Shown here one piece after another: positions 11,631 through 23,199 of a DNA stretch of 64,000 nucleotides. Numbering within the stretch: position 1 is the stretch's first letter; the number at the start of each line of letters is the position of its first letter. Source of the stretch: Megaustenia siamemsis (Eukaryota; Mollusca; Gastropoda; Stylommatophora; Ariophantidae); the NCBI GenBank assembly GCA_032433765.1, contig JAVIAB010000159.1, positions 60,617,043-60,681,042 on the forward strand. Direction: 5' to 3'. The notes under the pieces were generated by a model. It saw only the letters and a program-made list of their open reading frames with translations. It had not been told where the DNA came from and did not search any database. Both the position numbers and the translations under genes were made by a program.

Positions 11631-12163
11631 GGTTTGCTGCAACAAGTGGTAGATCGGATACAGGGTTTGCTGTAACAAGTGGTAGATAGAATACGGTGTT
11701 TGCTGTCACAAGTGGTTGATAGAATACGGTGTTTGCTGTCACAAGTGGTTGATAGAATACGGGGTTTGCTGTAACAAGAGGTAAAACTTATACGGGAAAT
11801 GCTGTAACAAGTGGTTAAGTGGATACGGGAAATGCTGTAACAAGTGGTTGAGCGGATAATGTGATTGCTGTAACAAGTGGTAGAACGGATAAGGTGATTG
11901 CTGTAACAAGTGGTAGAGTGGATAAGGTGATTGCTGTAATAAGTGGTAGAACAGATAAGGTGATTGCTGTAACAAGTGGTAGAACGGATAAGGTGATTGC
12001 TGTAACAAGTGGTAGAACGGATAAGGTGATTGCTGTAACAAGTGGTAGAGTGGATAAGGTGATTGCTGTAACAAGTGGTAGAGTGGATAAGGTGATTGCT
12101 GTAACAAGTGGTAGAGTGGATAAGGTGATTGCTGTAACAAGTGGTATAGCGGATAAGGTTATT
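11631..12163. repeat. 33-bp minisatellite, left half
   Basis: About 16 copies of a 33-bp unit (ATTGCTGTAACAAGTGGTAG plus AACGGATAAGGTG). Because 33 is divisible by three and the unit lacks stops, several frames stay open (for example repeats of VIAVTSGRTDK). That is a property of the repeat and not evidence for a protein. Confidence 0.95.
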
Positions 12164-13219
12164 ATTGAGTTATTTAGTTATTTGCGGGTCATCATCATTG
12201 CACTCCGAACACGTCCATATGTGCTCAAATCCCCTCCACAGCAATTCCCTCAGTGTTCAGAAACTTACGACTCCAGTTCAGTGTTGATAAGTCTTCTTAC
12301 ACGCCCACTAAGTTTCTCATTTTTGAGGTGCCCATCTTAACTCCCATCTCTTACATCCAAAGGAGTGACGTGAATTTGTGATCATCCAAGTTCTGTGCTC
12401 TTCCCACATCTCGGAAGGCATTGATGATGTCAGCTCGATACATTGATTGACCGTTCTCAACGACAGCGCAGCTAGCCAACCTGTCCGCTCTTTCATTTCC
12501 CCGTACTCCCGCATGTCCAGGGACATAGTCAATGGTGACCTTACATATTTTTGACTTCTGCATAACTCTTACTATTTCATGCGTACAGAACCCGCCTCTA
12601 CTTTTTTTATCATGCTCATGGAATAACTCAGTATACATGCGTGGATGTAGTATTGTGGCTCTAACCAGTTGAATTCCCTGGCCACTGTCATCACCTCCAT
12701 CGTCATGCTACTCGTGGTCATGACGTATGCACCACTGTATTCTTTGACTATTCTGCCTGCCGAGCGTGCTGTAAATGCCCATTCACCTCTTTGGAGTCGT
12801 ATTATAGATCCGTCAGTATAGATGGCTACATCTTTCTCATCGGTGTTATCGCAGATAAGACCGTTGACCTCTGCATTGACCACGACTGAGTTATGTTCCC
12901 TACTTTTCTTGTCGAGTGTGACAATACACGAGAATGTTCCATTGAATAACGTAGGCACAGATATCAACTATTCGCCAACGTTGATATTGGTAAGCCCACA
13001 GACCTGTTTTGATAACGTCTTCTGCTCGGCCCACCAATGATTTGTATCTTTTTCGCCAGGCTCCTTTCCCTTATCCACCCTGTATTGAGCTCGTGGTGAA
13101 ATGGGTGCTCTTTATATGCACTAATCTTCAGGTATGCTCGTGTTCTGCAGATCTTGATTCTGTCTTCCATGGTTGGAAAGTCAAGAAGATACCTCTTTTT
13201 TACACAGGGAATGTTCCCG
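12164..13219 (-). mobile_element. LINE family I with RNase H, 5'-truncated
   Basis: C-terminal third of an I-type LINE inserted in the 33-bp array. Reading down the minus strand, the order is a post-RT helical region (TMEDRIKICRTRAYLKIS), the RNase H domain, then a tail. RNase H shows AIYTDGS (first Asp), SMTMEV (Glu), and PGHAGVRGNERAD (last His/Asp). The third catalytic position reads LSYS where the plus-strand copy at 45778-46194 reads LSDS, so an active-site Asp is lost. Frameshifts near 12600 break the frame. The 3' tail is a tandem of AATAACT-like units at 12164-12180. LINEs with a C-terminal RNase H belong to the I/R1/LOA-type groups. Confidence 0.9.
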
Positions 13220-13690
13220 ATGTAATGATTGCTGTAACAAGTGGTAGAGTAGATATGGAAATTGTTGTAACAAGTGGCACAGCTGATTTGGGGATTGCTG
13301 TAACAAGTGGCAGGGCAGATATGGGGATTGCTGTATCAAGTGGCACAACTGATATGGGGATTGCTGTAACAAGTGGCACAACTGATATGGGGATTGCTGT
13401 AACAAGTGGCAGAGCAGATATGGGGATTGCTGTAACAAGTGACACAACTGATATGGGAATTGCTGTAACAAGTGGCAGAGCAGATATAGGGTTTGCTGTA
13501 ACAAGTGGCACAACTGATATGGGGATTGCTGTAACAAGTGGCACAACTGATATGGGAATTGCTGTAACAAGTGGCAAAGCAGATATAATGATTGCTGTAA
13601 CAAGTGGCACAACTGATATGGGGATTGCTGTAACAAGTGGCACAACTGATATTGGGATTGCTGTAACAAGTTGCAGAGCGGATATACATA
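13220..13690. repeat. 33-bp minisatellite, right half
   Basis: About 14 copies of a 33-bp unit (GGGATTGCTGTAACAAGTGG plus CACAACTGATATG). It shares the ATTGCTGTAACAAGTGG core with the array left of the LINE, so both are halves of one ancestral array that diverged afterwards. The open frames here are repeat artefacts. Confidence 0.95.
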
Positions 13691-13755
13691 CATTCCTGAC
13701 TGTAGTGATACTGGTTTCTTTGATATGATATGACACAGTTATGTAACACTACAGT

Positions 13756-14330
13756 CGATTCTACTCATCATCATCATCATCAAGTAACGGGTCTGCTGGC
13801 GTAGGTGTCATGTCTCTCCACAACTTTCGTTCTCGACAGTTATTTATCATTTCTGTTGTTGACCTTCTGCCAAGCCATTCTCTTAAGCTGTCTGGTATCT
13901 TTTCTATTTGCTTCCCTCTATCTCTTCGTCCCTCAATTTTCCCAGTTGTTACAATATCTTCCAACTGTTCTCTTTTCATTACAATATAATACTACAAAAT
14001 GATGATTGTTTCTTCCTAATATTGGAAATTAGCTCTCTTTTTGCTTTTGCATTTTTCAGAACGTCTTCATTACTCTTCTTAGCTGTCCATTGTATTCTTA
14101 ACATTCTTCTGTAAAACCACATTTGTACAGACTCCAGTGATTTTCTTGCATATTCACCTATTGTCTATGATTAATATCCATATGTTAATATTGGCTCTAC
14201 ATTACTATTAAGAACTCTTTTTTTCTTTCTATTGTCAAAAATGTATTGCACAGTATCTTCCTTATTGTTTGGAATGTTGCTTTTTCCTGAGCCATTCTGC
14301 ATCTCACCTCTGTTGTACATACGATTCTAC
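13756..14330 (-). mobile_element. LINE family A relative, 3' fragment
   Basis: It begins at a CATCATCATCATCAT tail (the reversed 3' end). The minus strand reads MKREQLEDIVTTGKIEGRRD and RKLWRDM, the standard C-terminus of this group. Further upstream, decayed pieces equivalent to the W-rich post-RT region continue to about 14330. It is closest to the copy at 1495-1816. Multiple stops and frameshifts are present. Confidence 0.85.
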
Positions 14331-14860
14331 TATCTACCTATAAAAGCATAGATAAACACTGTTGGCTTTAAAGAGTCCATGATAATCGTGATGGCGGTGT
14401 CTATCCGTGTCGCCTCTTTTACTCATCAACACAAAATGATGCCATAAATTAATGAAAACGTTGTTAGTGATGAGCCATGCTCCCCATTGGACGCTGATCA
14501 AAGTCGGCGTTGACGCTGGTCGTCTGCTGTACTGTCGGCCTCACCCCTGACAGCCTTGCTGGATGGACGGACTCGTGATTTGTGTCACTGCCTGGCTTAT
14601 TCGTATTTGATGGAACAGACGCTCAAAACTGGCCAGGAAACTAATACTGAGCTTCCCTTTGTTATCTCCGTATAGTGGTACTTCTCGCTGTTTCACTGAT
14701 GGACGGCCATGCAGACGTTCAGATCTCAGTCTCCTCTTCAACTCTGCTGTTCGTTCTTCACCATAACGATCATACTCACAAACACTGACAGAATCACTGA
14801 CCAAAACTGTTCACTCATAAAATAGGACTGAGTTTATTCACAGTTCATCTGACCAGTAAC
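14331..14860. other. No gene recognised
   Basis: Mixed-composition sequence. An 87-residue open frame on the minus strand (14541-14804) has no recognisable domain. I considered an LTR element spanning 14.4-15.7 kb but found no matching terminal pair. Confidence 0.4.
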
Positions 14861-14869
14861 ACCACAAAG

Positions 14870-15365
14870 TAGACAAAACCAGTGACGTACTCAGCCCTCG
14901 GCTGCTCACACATAATTACCATGGGATAGTCGTCTCTTCCACTAAAGCTGAATTAGTTAGCGAGCTCCTTACTCGCACATCCTCACATTAAGACTTCACT
15001 TGTCCAACCAACACTAATCAATGGCTGAACTCTGGCTCACACATAATTAACATAAACATATTCAGCTCCTGCACTCAAGCTGAAACAGTTAGCGATCTTC
15101 TTGCTCGCACATCCTCACATTAAGATTTCACTTGTCCAACCAACACTAATCAATGGCCGAACTCTAGCTCACACATAATTAACATGAAACTATTCAGCTC
15201 CTCCACTCAAGCTGAAACAGTTAGCGATCTCCTTGCTCATACATATTGGATATGAAAAAGTACTCAGCTTTTCAACTAAAGCTAGATCATTTAGCGATCA
15301 ACTTGCTCATACATATTGAATATTACAAAGCTAAATTATTTAGCGAGCTCCTTGCTCACACATAA
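14870..15365. repeat. About 135-bp tandem repeat
   Basis: Three to four degenerating copies of a unit containing GCTCACACATAATTA, AAGCTGAAACAGTTAGCGA and CACTTGTCCAACCAACACTA, starting near 14955, 15090 and 15220. Two shortened copies follow near 15295 and 15340. Right of it (15366-15944) the sequence is unique, with no recognised gene. Confidence 0.8.
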
Positions 15366-15944
15366 TGAATATGAACATTTAACACGACACATTTGAAGGT
15401 TGGTAAGCCATAATGGCTATCGCCTTCCGACGCCCCTTTTCCCAGGCCTACCGTAAGAATAAAAACTCCCCACCTAACCTTGTGATTTGACTATATTTTT
15501 CATCATCGGCCAATCCCCGACCCTCTTACATCCTCTTCCCCTCTAATTGAACCCTCTCAAAATCCCGAGAATTCGTTATTCTAACTGAGCTGATTACCTC
15601 ACTCACTCCCCGTCAAATGTCCACGTTTTCCTGACTCACTCACTCGTATTATTGTTACACATTCTCACCCTCCCACTGTTACAGGTGAATATAAGTTATG
15701 ATTGTTGCCCTACTCCAGATTTGATGTCAGAACGTGCTCTAAACATAAGAAATCAAATCTCCATGACCAGAATATATAACCAACAAGATATTCAAGCTAA
15801 CCAGACATAAAGAAATGAGTCTGCTACATATACACAACCAAAGGTGGACAGAACGTTACCGTAATCATGGAGATGGACATGCATGTGCCCCATCCAAAAG
15901 AAAAGAAAAACAAATACAAGTAAAGTCACTATCTACGTGCCTCT

Positions 15945-16035
15945 AACGCTTCATCCTCATCATCAGGTGCTGCCATGCCGGTTAGTGTCGGCGATCATCT
16001 GTCTCCACATCACTCGGTCAGCTGTCAAAAAAAGC
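15945..16035 (-). mobile_element. LINE 3' end, family A-like
   Basis: The reversed sequence reads a DRVMWRQMIADTNRHG-like terminus followed by a GATGATGAGGATG tail, the usual end of family A-type elements. Only about 90 bp survive. Confidence 0.65.
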
Positions 16036-16339
16036 TGTCACCATACCTTTCAGGAGTGTACGTTAAACCCCACTACTGACTTCCTAAAGAACGATTCCCT
16101 AAACTATACACTGTCCATTCTATATTTTCAAAAATAAACTGTCTAGTTTTTTTTTCTCTAGCCAGCAGCAAACTCGTTCTTTTGAGCTTTGCAGTAAAAG
16201 GCAATCTGAGCATCAGAGGCAGTCCTTCTTTGATTATCTATTCCTCTATTGATTCCTTTGAAGTTAAAACGAGCAGGACGTGTCCGCCGTAGACAAGACT
16301 ACCTAGATTGGGCCTTCTTTTTTAAACTTTCATTAACTA

Positions 16340-16675
16340 CATAACAAAAAGTAAAGATCCCCATCACGCCAAGTAACGTATAGGAAATATGGTGTTAGTG
16401 ACCGTCACGCCAAGTAACGTATAGGTAATATGGTGTTAGTGACCGTCACGCCAAGTTGCGTTTAGGTAATATGGCATTAGTGACCATAATTTTTACAGAC
16501 CTTAGACATGATTTTAGCGATAATGTGGTCGGTATTACATCCATGCTGCATTGACTTCACAGAAAAAAGGTACCCATTTAAGGCTGGGTGAACCTGTGGG
16601 CCGTCGATCAGGATCGAACACGGCCTCTTGTCCTTTGTAGTTCGGTCCACTAGGCACTGAACTAACGTGGCTCCC
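16340..16675 (-). mobile_element. Degraded tRNA-SINE with triplicated 3' segment
   Basis: It shares with the other SINEs the body GGGTGAACC...GGCTGGGTG (reversed) and a tRNA-like head ending at 16675. The 3' region, which carries the CACGCCAAGT motif, is repeated three times in tandem with a period of about 41 bp (near 16362, 16404 and 16445). Flanking repeats CTTTCATTAACTA (16327-16339) and CTTTCAATAACTA (16676-16688) match at 12 of 13 bases and look like the target duplication. Confidence 0.8.
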
Positions 16676-16744
16676 CTTTCAATAACTATAGTTTTCCCAA
16701 AATGCCTTCCTCCACTGAAGAGTTCTACATTTATCTGCCATACA

Positions 16745-17230
16745 AAAACTGGTTACATTACAATTCAGCAGAATAAACACATACATTACAATTCAGCAGA
16801 ATAAATACATACGTTACAATTCAGCAAAATAAACACATACACTATAACTCAGCAGAATAAACACATACATTACAATTCAGCAGAATAAACACATACACTA
16901 TAATTCAGCAAAATAAACACATACACTATAACTCAGCAGAATAAACACATACATTACAATTCAACAGAATAAACACATACACTATAACTCTTCAGAATAA
17001 ACACAAACACTATAACTCAGCAGAATAAACACATACACTTTAACTCAGCAGAATAAACACATACACTATAACTCAGTAGAATAAACACATACACTTTAAC
17101 TCAGCAGAATAAACACAAACACTATAACTCAGCAGAATAAATACACTTTAACTCAGCAGAATAAACACATACACTATAACTCAGTAGAATAAACACATAC
17201 ATCTCAACTCAATAGAATAGAATAAACATA
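16745..17230. repeat. 28-bp minisatellite
   Basis: About 17 copies of ATTACAATTCAGCAGAATAA plus ACACATAC, with a CACTATAACTCAGCAG variant interspersed. No coding content. The next 200 bases (17231-17435) are unique with nothing recognised. Confidence 0.95.
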
Positions 17231-17435
17231 TAAAATCTCTACTATATTGCATAAACTCACTGACAAAACTGGTTTAGCTTAACTGCATCAGCCAAAGTAG
17301 AAAATTTGGGGAATTCATTATCCCATGTTAGGAATTTCGATACTGGTTTAAGGCATCCGTGTAGGGCAATACAATGTGTATTGTTGAATAAGTAGCGGCA
17401 ATCTAAAAGCAGGTTAGAAAAATGAAGCATTTTGG

Positions 17436-17694
17436 GTTGTGATTTGTGTTAAGATTAGAATATATCAGTCGATCATGAACATTTGTGTCAAGATTAGAAA
17501 TATTAGTTGATCATTTGTGAAAAGATTTGAATATATTAGTTGACAATTTGTATCAAGATTAGATTATATTATTTAACCATTTGTAACAAAATTAGATTAT
17601 ATTACTTGCCCTATTGTGTCAAGATTAGATTATATTTGTTGACCATTTGTGTCAAGATTAGATTATATTAGTTGACCATTTGTCGTAAAAAAGA
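17436..17694. repeat. AT-rich 33-bp minisatellite, left part
   Basis: Seven to eight copies of a unit TTGTGTCAAGATTAGATTAT plus ATTAGTTGACCAT. It resumes at 18746 beyond the LINE fragments. Confidence 0.9.
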
Positions 17695-17815
17695 ACAAGC
17701 GCCATGACCAGATAATATATCAATAGATGATTTATAAGCTTTATGTGAGACTGTTATTAAAATATCATAACGGATTTGCTTAGTGACATTTATAACCACG
17801 CCCTGATTCCGTATG
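17695..17815 (+). mobile_element. LINE RT scrap
   Basis: A short piece whose frames read like the start of an RT domain (NISIDDL, then TDLLSDIYNHALIP). Too short and too broken to place in a family. Confidence 0.55.
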
Positions 17816-18050
17816 CTTTTCTACTATCTACATTTTATTACAAGAAACGCCATCTCGTCCTGTCTCTTGCTTTGATGGTGCAGGTTGTCTTAGGATGACT
17901 TGTCCATCTTTTGATGTTACTGGTCCATGTTAGGTTTGGTCTGCCCTCTGCCTCTATTACCATGTATTTTCCCTTCCAATATTTCTTTTAGTAGGCTGAT
18001 GTGTCTTTTAACTTACTCCACAACTTTAATTTGTCTTGTTCTAATTAATT
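17816..18050 (-). mobile_element. LINE family B, 3' fragment
   Basis: It aligns well with 41100-41310, the 3' portion of the minus-strand family B LINE, including the shared stretches CTTGCTTTGATGGTGCAGG and CTTTTGATGTTACT. No complete frame remains. Confidence 0.85.
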
Positions 18051-18054
18051 AATC

Positions 18055-18545
18055 AGAAGCCTTGAAAAGTTGTGGAAATCAAAACTCATTAGCACAAACA
18101 CGAAACTTAGGCTATTCAAATCAAATGTACTATCAACCCTTACGTATGCGTGTGAAAGCTGGAAAACAACAAGAGATATAGAAACAAAGTTGAACGCATT
18201 CGAAAATAAATGTCTAAGGAAAATACTTGGTACAGAATGGAACGAATTCAAAACAAACGAGGAAATTAGAGAAATCGCCAATCAACCACTAATATCTTCA
18301 GTAATAAAGAAAAGACGATGGTCATACGTTGGACATGTGATGAGAAGAGATAATAATCGAATAGCAAAGCAAGCCCTCATATGGGAAACAACAGGTAAAA
18401 GAAAAAGAGGAAGACCCAGGGAGACACTGAGAAGAACATTGATGAGAGAGGCAAGAGCAGCAGGAATCGGCTCCCTCAATGAGATAGAACTGCTTGCACA
18501 GAACAGAGACAGATGGCGAGATTTGATAAAATATCTTTAAAAGAA
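18055..18545 (+). mobile_element. LINE family D-like, C-terminal frame
   Basis: A 156-residue open frame (18070-18540) covers the C-terminus of a LINE polyprotein after the RT: KLRLFKSNVLSTLTYACESW, CLRKILGTEWN, RRWSYVGHVMRRDNNRIAKQ, then the basic GKRKRGRPRET and DRWRDLIKYL before the stop. It lacks a start of its own and is a truncated piece of a larger protein. It is less decayed than its neighbours. The 100 bases after it are unassigned. Confidence 0.85.
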
Positions 18546-18654
18546 AACTGCTAGAACAAAAATTCATATAGGAGAAGGTGTATCTTGGTCTACGCCCTAT
18601 GGGCCGGTTACGGCTCGAAAGGTCAATAGACATAGACAATTAATTAATAAAAGA

Positions 18655-18745
18655 TCAGCCACTGACGTTATGACAGGCAGGAAAGACCGAGAGTGTGGAG
18701 AGAGATGATTGTCTACGCCACCCGGCATGGCACCTGATTATTATT
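18655..18745 (+). mobile_element. LINE family A 3' terminus
   Basis: It reads MIVYATRHGT then a stop and a TTATTATTATT tail. The AT-rich 33-bp minisatellite resumes immediately after. Confidence 0.75.
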
Positions 18746-19620
18746 ATTTGAGGTAACATTAGAATACTATTGTTGTTGATTTGTGGAAAGATTAGAATAT
18801 ATTATTTGACCATTTTTTAGCAATATTACAATACACTAGTTCACTATTTTGAAGTTGGATAAACATATACTAGTTGTCAATTTATCGAAATATTAGAATA
18901 TATTACATCACTATTTGTGATAAGATTAGAAATTATTACTTGACTATTTGTGATACGATTAGAATATATTACTTGAATATTTGTGATAAGTTTATAATAT
19001 ATTACTTGAAGATTTGTGATAAGTTTAGAATATATTACTTGAATATTTGTGATACGTTTAGAATATATTACTTGACTACATGTGATAAGTTTAGAATATA
19101 TTACATCACTATTTGTGATAAGATTAGAAATTATTACTTGACTATTTGTGATACGATTAGAATATATTACTTGAATATTTGTGATAAGTTTAGAATATAT
19201 TACTTGAAGATTTGTGATAAGTTTAGAATATATTACTTGAATATTTGTGATAAGTTTAGAATATATTACTTGAATATTTGTGATAAGTTTAGAATATATT
19301 ACTTGAAGATTTGTGATAAGTTTAGAATATATTACTTGAATATTTGTGATAAGTTTAGAATATATTACTTGAATATTTGTGATAAGTTTAGAATATATTA
19401 CTTGCATATTTGTGATAAAATTAGAAATTAGTACTTGACTATTTGTGATAAGTTTAGAATATATTACTTGAATATTTGTGATAAGTTTAGAATATATTAC
19501 TTGAATATTTGTGATAAAATTAGAAAACATCAGCTTATTATTTGTTGCAACGTTACAATATACGCGTTGACTATTTCTAGAATAAATAAGGAAGAGTTGA
19601 TTATTTGTTGAAATATTAGA
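18746..19620. repeat. AT-rich 33-bp minisatellite, right part
   Basis: About 25 copies. The core unit is ACTTGAATATTTGTGATAAG plus TTTAGAATATATT. The central block 18874-19530 is highly uniform and leaves frames open on both strands (repeats of CDKFRIYYLNI). No gene is inferred. Confidence 0.95.
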
Positions 19621-20560
19621 ATAAACTATACCGCGGTCACAAATGTTTTCCGTTGCAATTTTTTGAATTTCTCAACAAATACGTTTCTTAGAAAAGTTTT
19701 TTTTTCTTTTCCCACTATTTTGTATTTGCCCCAACTTTAATTTGTTTAATTGATAAATGTTATATAGACTGCACAGATTTATCAAAACCGTCATTTTCTT
19801 TCTTATTCTTATCAGTTTCTTAATACATTATTCCTCACACCGAATTAATTTGACAGTAGTGTAGTATATTTAATCTATTTCACAAATCAAAGGTGTACAA
19901 TTGTTCATCAGTAGGTAATACTCCGTAAAATGATTGCCGATATGTCAATGACTTTGTTCCGTCTAAGTACAGTTTTTAATTTCTTTAGCGTCAATAATTC
20001 TTTGCCTTTGAAAAATAGATAGATCTCGTTAGATCACTTCTTTGTCAAAGTTGTCGAATTTATATTTCCCTGCTTGCCCTCTTTTGGTATGTGCATAAAC
20101 ATGACCTTGTTCAATGAGCCATCTCGATGATGTTTGGGAACTAATACCAAAGGTCTGTGGGTTCAAAGTTCAAAGAAGCAGCTTTTGACATTTAGCCTCA
20201 AATGTAAAATATTTATATAATTCCAATGTCAAGTTCTTGAAAGTAATGACTCTAGGTATAAACCCCATTCAGATGAAACCACACATTTTGAGTTAGGAAA
20301 CTCCTCTGAATACTGCACTGAGATTCAGAAAACGAGGCAGTGACGCAAATTTTCAGCGCTTTCTGAAATTCACGTTCATCTTGCGCAAATTAGTTTAAGA
20401 TTTTCTTAAAAGAAACATGAAATGAGTTAGTTTGAACGGCCGGGTGAAAGCTACCACAAGATGATATGTAAAACTTGTAAATACTAACCTAGATAGGTCA
20501 AGGATATGTTTATATATCTGGAAGGAGCAGAAATCTATCCTAATTACATGATTAAGAATG
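19621..20560. other. No gene recognised
   Basis: About 940 bases of AT-rich, apparently unique sequence on the left flank of the interrupted LINE. No convincing coding, RNA or repeat signal was seen. Confidence 0.4.
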
Positions 20561-20794
20561 TTGACTTTTCCCTGGACAGCTAAAAAGACCAATGAGAAAG
20601 TTCTCAAAGAGGCCAACACGAAAAGGGAGCTCTTAAAGAACATCAGAAAGAAGCAATCAACATTTTTGGGCACATCATGAGATGAGGAAAATTCGAATAC
20701 TTGGTTACAACTGGCAAAATAAATGGAAAGAGAGATCGCGGACGACAAAAAGAGAAAATACTGGATAGCTTGGTATCATGGCATGGAAAACAGT
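20561..20794 (+). mobile_element. LINE family A, left half of an interrupted copy
   Basis: Reads PWTAKKTNEKVLKEANTKRE and the following C-terminal region, then stops at GGAAAACAGT. The continuation CAACAACAGAACT is found at 31321. Uninterrupted copies at 690-725 and 53930-53960 read straight through this junction, so the 10.5 kb in between is an insertion. Confidence 0.93.
20789..20794. repeat. Left 6-bp target duplication
   Basis: AACAGT, duplicated at 31315-31320. Present once at the equivalent site of uninterrupted family A copies. Confidence 0.93.
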
Positions 20795-21283
20795 AGTAGT
20801 ATACAAGGGTCCACTAAGTCACATTTGACCCGTAAATTAACAAAGATATATAGTGTGGTGCGCGGCGCACCACATGCACATGAGAGACAGGGGGAGTTAA
20901 CCGTGACATTTCGTGTCGGGATGTTGACCTCTAGTCCCGGTGACCCGGAAGTGACCTGTTTATGTCTGGTGTGTCCTGGCTTTGGAGTTCTTGATCGACA
21001 GTGACAGGTTAGTAGATTATACAACATCATTGACAAACAATCAATATAAAACAGAAGACAAAGATATATTTTATTCTTTTATTATCTCAATAGGTGTATA
21101 ACATACATTGATATTATATAACATTACAAAAATATTCAGTACATTGAGTCAATATATAGTACATGGATAACATTTACTTATAGCTATGTAGTTGGGTGTC
21201 TGCTTAGCTCTATGTCATAAATGAATCATAAGGGGTGAAACTGTTAGAGTTTGCTGATTAGGCTAAGCTGGTAGTGTAAAGAG

Positions 21284-21681
21284 TTAAATATCTAGAGGCG
21301 TAGTCGAGACGTTATCATCAGCTACCTTTCTTTTTATATAGAAATAGGAAAGAGCATTTCTTGTTTGACTGTAGGAAAATATAGAATTATTTAAGACTTT
21401 GAAACCTACATTTTCCCACCCTTGGCCTTTTGCGTGGCGAGAACCTCTAAAAACATATCTTTATCTAATTTGTTGTGTTGCTTGCTTAGCCCTTTACAAC
21501 TGATTTTATCGTAATCCCCACTACAATGGTACGTCTTACTACATAAGCTAACAAGAGCTGTCCCTTCGTACTCTAATTTAAAAAGACCAGGCGTTCGTTT
21601 GGTATACGCTTTAACACCCTTACAGTTTATACATTCTGTCTTGCTAGTATGTTCATCGCAGCGATGGGTGTTGGAGGTCGC
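21284..21681 (-). pseudogene. Family B DNA polymerase C-terminus (left arm)
   Basis: Mirror copy of the remnant at 30427-30824, differing by isolated bases. It carries the same frameshift and the same stop at 21284-21286. The N-terminal exonuclease and polymerase palm are absent; the frame runs into the 33-bp array at its upstream end. Confidence 0.7.
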
Positions 21682-22365
21682 CTAGTGTGTAATAAGGGGT
21701 GTATAGGGGTCGTCTAGTGTGTCGTGATGGGTGTATAGAGGTCGGCTAGTATGTCGTGATGGGTGTACGGAGGTCGTCTAGTGTGTCACATTGGGTGTAT
21801 AGAGGGCGTTTAGTGTGTCATGATGGTTGTATAGGGGTCGTCTAGTGTGTCATGATGGTTGTATAGGGGTCGTCTAGTGTGTCATGATGGTTGTATAGGG
21901 GTCGTCTAGTGTGCCGTGATGGGTGTACGCAGGTCGTCTAGTGTGTCATATTGGGTGTATAGAGGGCGTTTAGTGTGTCATGATGGTTGTATAGGGGTCG
22001 TCTAGTGTGTCATGATGGTTGTATAGGGGTCGTCTAGTATGTCGTGATGGGTGTACGGAGGTCGTCTAGTGTGTCATATTGGGTGTATAGAGGGCGTTTA
22101 GTGTGTCATGATGGTTGTATAGGGGTCGTCTAGTGTGTCATGATGGTTGTATAGGGGTCGTCTAGTGTGCCATGATGGGTGCATGGAGGGCGGCTAGTAT
22201 GTCGTGATGGGTGTAAGGAGGTCGTCTAGTGGGGTATGATGGTTGTATGGAGGTCGTCTAGTGTGTCATATTGGGTGTATAGAGGGCGTCTAGTGTGTCA
22301 TGATGGGTGTATGTAGGTCGTTTAGTGTATCGTGATGGGTGTATGGAGGTCGTCTACTATTGCCG
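21675..22365. repeat. 33-bp array, left arm
   Basis: About 20 copies of GTCGTCTAGTGTGTCATGAT plus GGTTGTATAGGGG, with TATTGGGTGTATAGAGGGCG variants. It replaces the region where upstream polymerase sequence would be expected. Confidence 0.95.
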
Positions 22366-22449
22366 GGGACGGGGAGTGGCATCTGAAATGGAGGTCATCG
22401 AGTGTGGTATGTGGGGTGTATGGAGGTTGTCTGGTATATCATACTTTAA

Positions 22450-22890
22450 TCAACCAATAAGAAAAATGAAGGAACATTACATTCAACATTACTTATCTTA
22501 ACTACTTTACATCAATACAGTTGAATAACGTGTTATCGTTAAGTCTTACCATACGTTAAGAGAAAACATTCAAACTTACAGTATAAAATATAGTCTCAAT
22601 CATCTACACTGAATATAACCTATTATCGATAACCATTAACATACTTTAAGAGAAAACAAGCCAACTTACGGTGCAAAACTCCGCTAGACTGAAGTGTAGT
22701 ATGACCTTCCTTGAATCAACCAAACTTATAACGCCGTCTAGTTTAAATATAGCCTGGTAAGAAATGAATAAATTAACCAATCAGCGAGTGACTATGCCAG
22801 CATCGACTAATACCTGGATCAACCAATCAGAGAAGAGTATTAGTATAGGAGGCGGAGCAAAGAAATGACTGACAGGTGGATTAACCAATC
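22450..22890 (+). promoter_or_regulatory. CCAAT-box cluster with GC box, left arm
   Basis: Four CCAAT motifs in one orientation at 22454, 22777, 22823 and 22885, three of them in the context AACCAATCAG. A GC-rich GGAGGCGGAGC lies at 22848-22858, just before the ATG at 22865. CCAAT boxes bind NF-Y in animals. Clustering next to a GC box suggests a promoter firing towards the loop, but no TATA box or confirmed gene is seen. Confidence 0.45.
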
Positions 22891-23059
22891 AGAGAAGTGC
22901 GTTAGCCCAAGCGTAGGTTGTGGCTGTCGGGTCAGCAGTGGGGGAAAAATGTTGGGTGGTGGATTACTTGAACTCGTTTTGACCCCTGAGGCAATTCCAG
23001 AAGAGTACTATGACCTCATTTTGACCGCTGAAGGCTTTAAGACCAATGTTTTCAACTAA
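22865..23059 (+). CDS. Small open frame of unknown function, left arm
   Basis: A 64-residue frame starting MTDRWINQSEKC, with a glycine-rich middle (SSGGKMLGGGLL) and ending in EGFKTNVFN. It begins right after the CCAAT/GC cluster. The mirror frame in the right arm (28971-29243) runs 26 residues longer because a base change removes this stop. Nothing about it is recognisable; it may be a first exon or chance. Confidence 0.25.
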   Translation: MTDRWINQSEKCVSPSVGCGCRVSSGGKMLGGGLLELVLTPEAIPEEYYDLILTAEGFKTNVFN

Positions 23060-23199
23060 AACGAACGACATACATCATTAAAGGTGATTACTTCAGCTCT
23101 TAGACTTTGGAGTTCCATATCTTTATCACTTGATTGAATGACAGACAACAGTAAAGATGATCATTTCAGGTAAGAAAACTTAGTTCCAAACCCTAAAAT

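Noticed and set aside
11861..13728. Repeat proteins of 11-residue units (VIAVTSGRTDK, MGIAVTSGTTD)
   Set aside because: The unit is 33 bp and free of stops in several frames on both strands. The frames run into a reversed LINE, so this is a minisatellite and not a gene.
14400..15700. Solo LTR or LTR retrotransposon
   Set aside because: TGTTACA-like ends were considered, but no matching terminal pair, primer-binding site or target duplication could be found. The tandem 135-bp units explain most of the structure.
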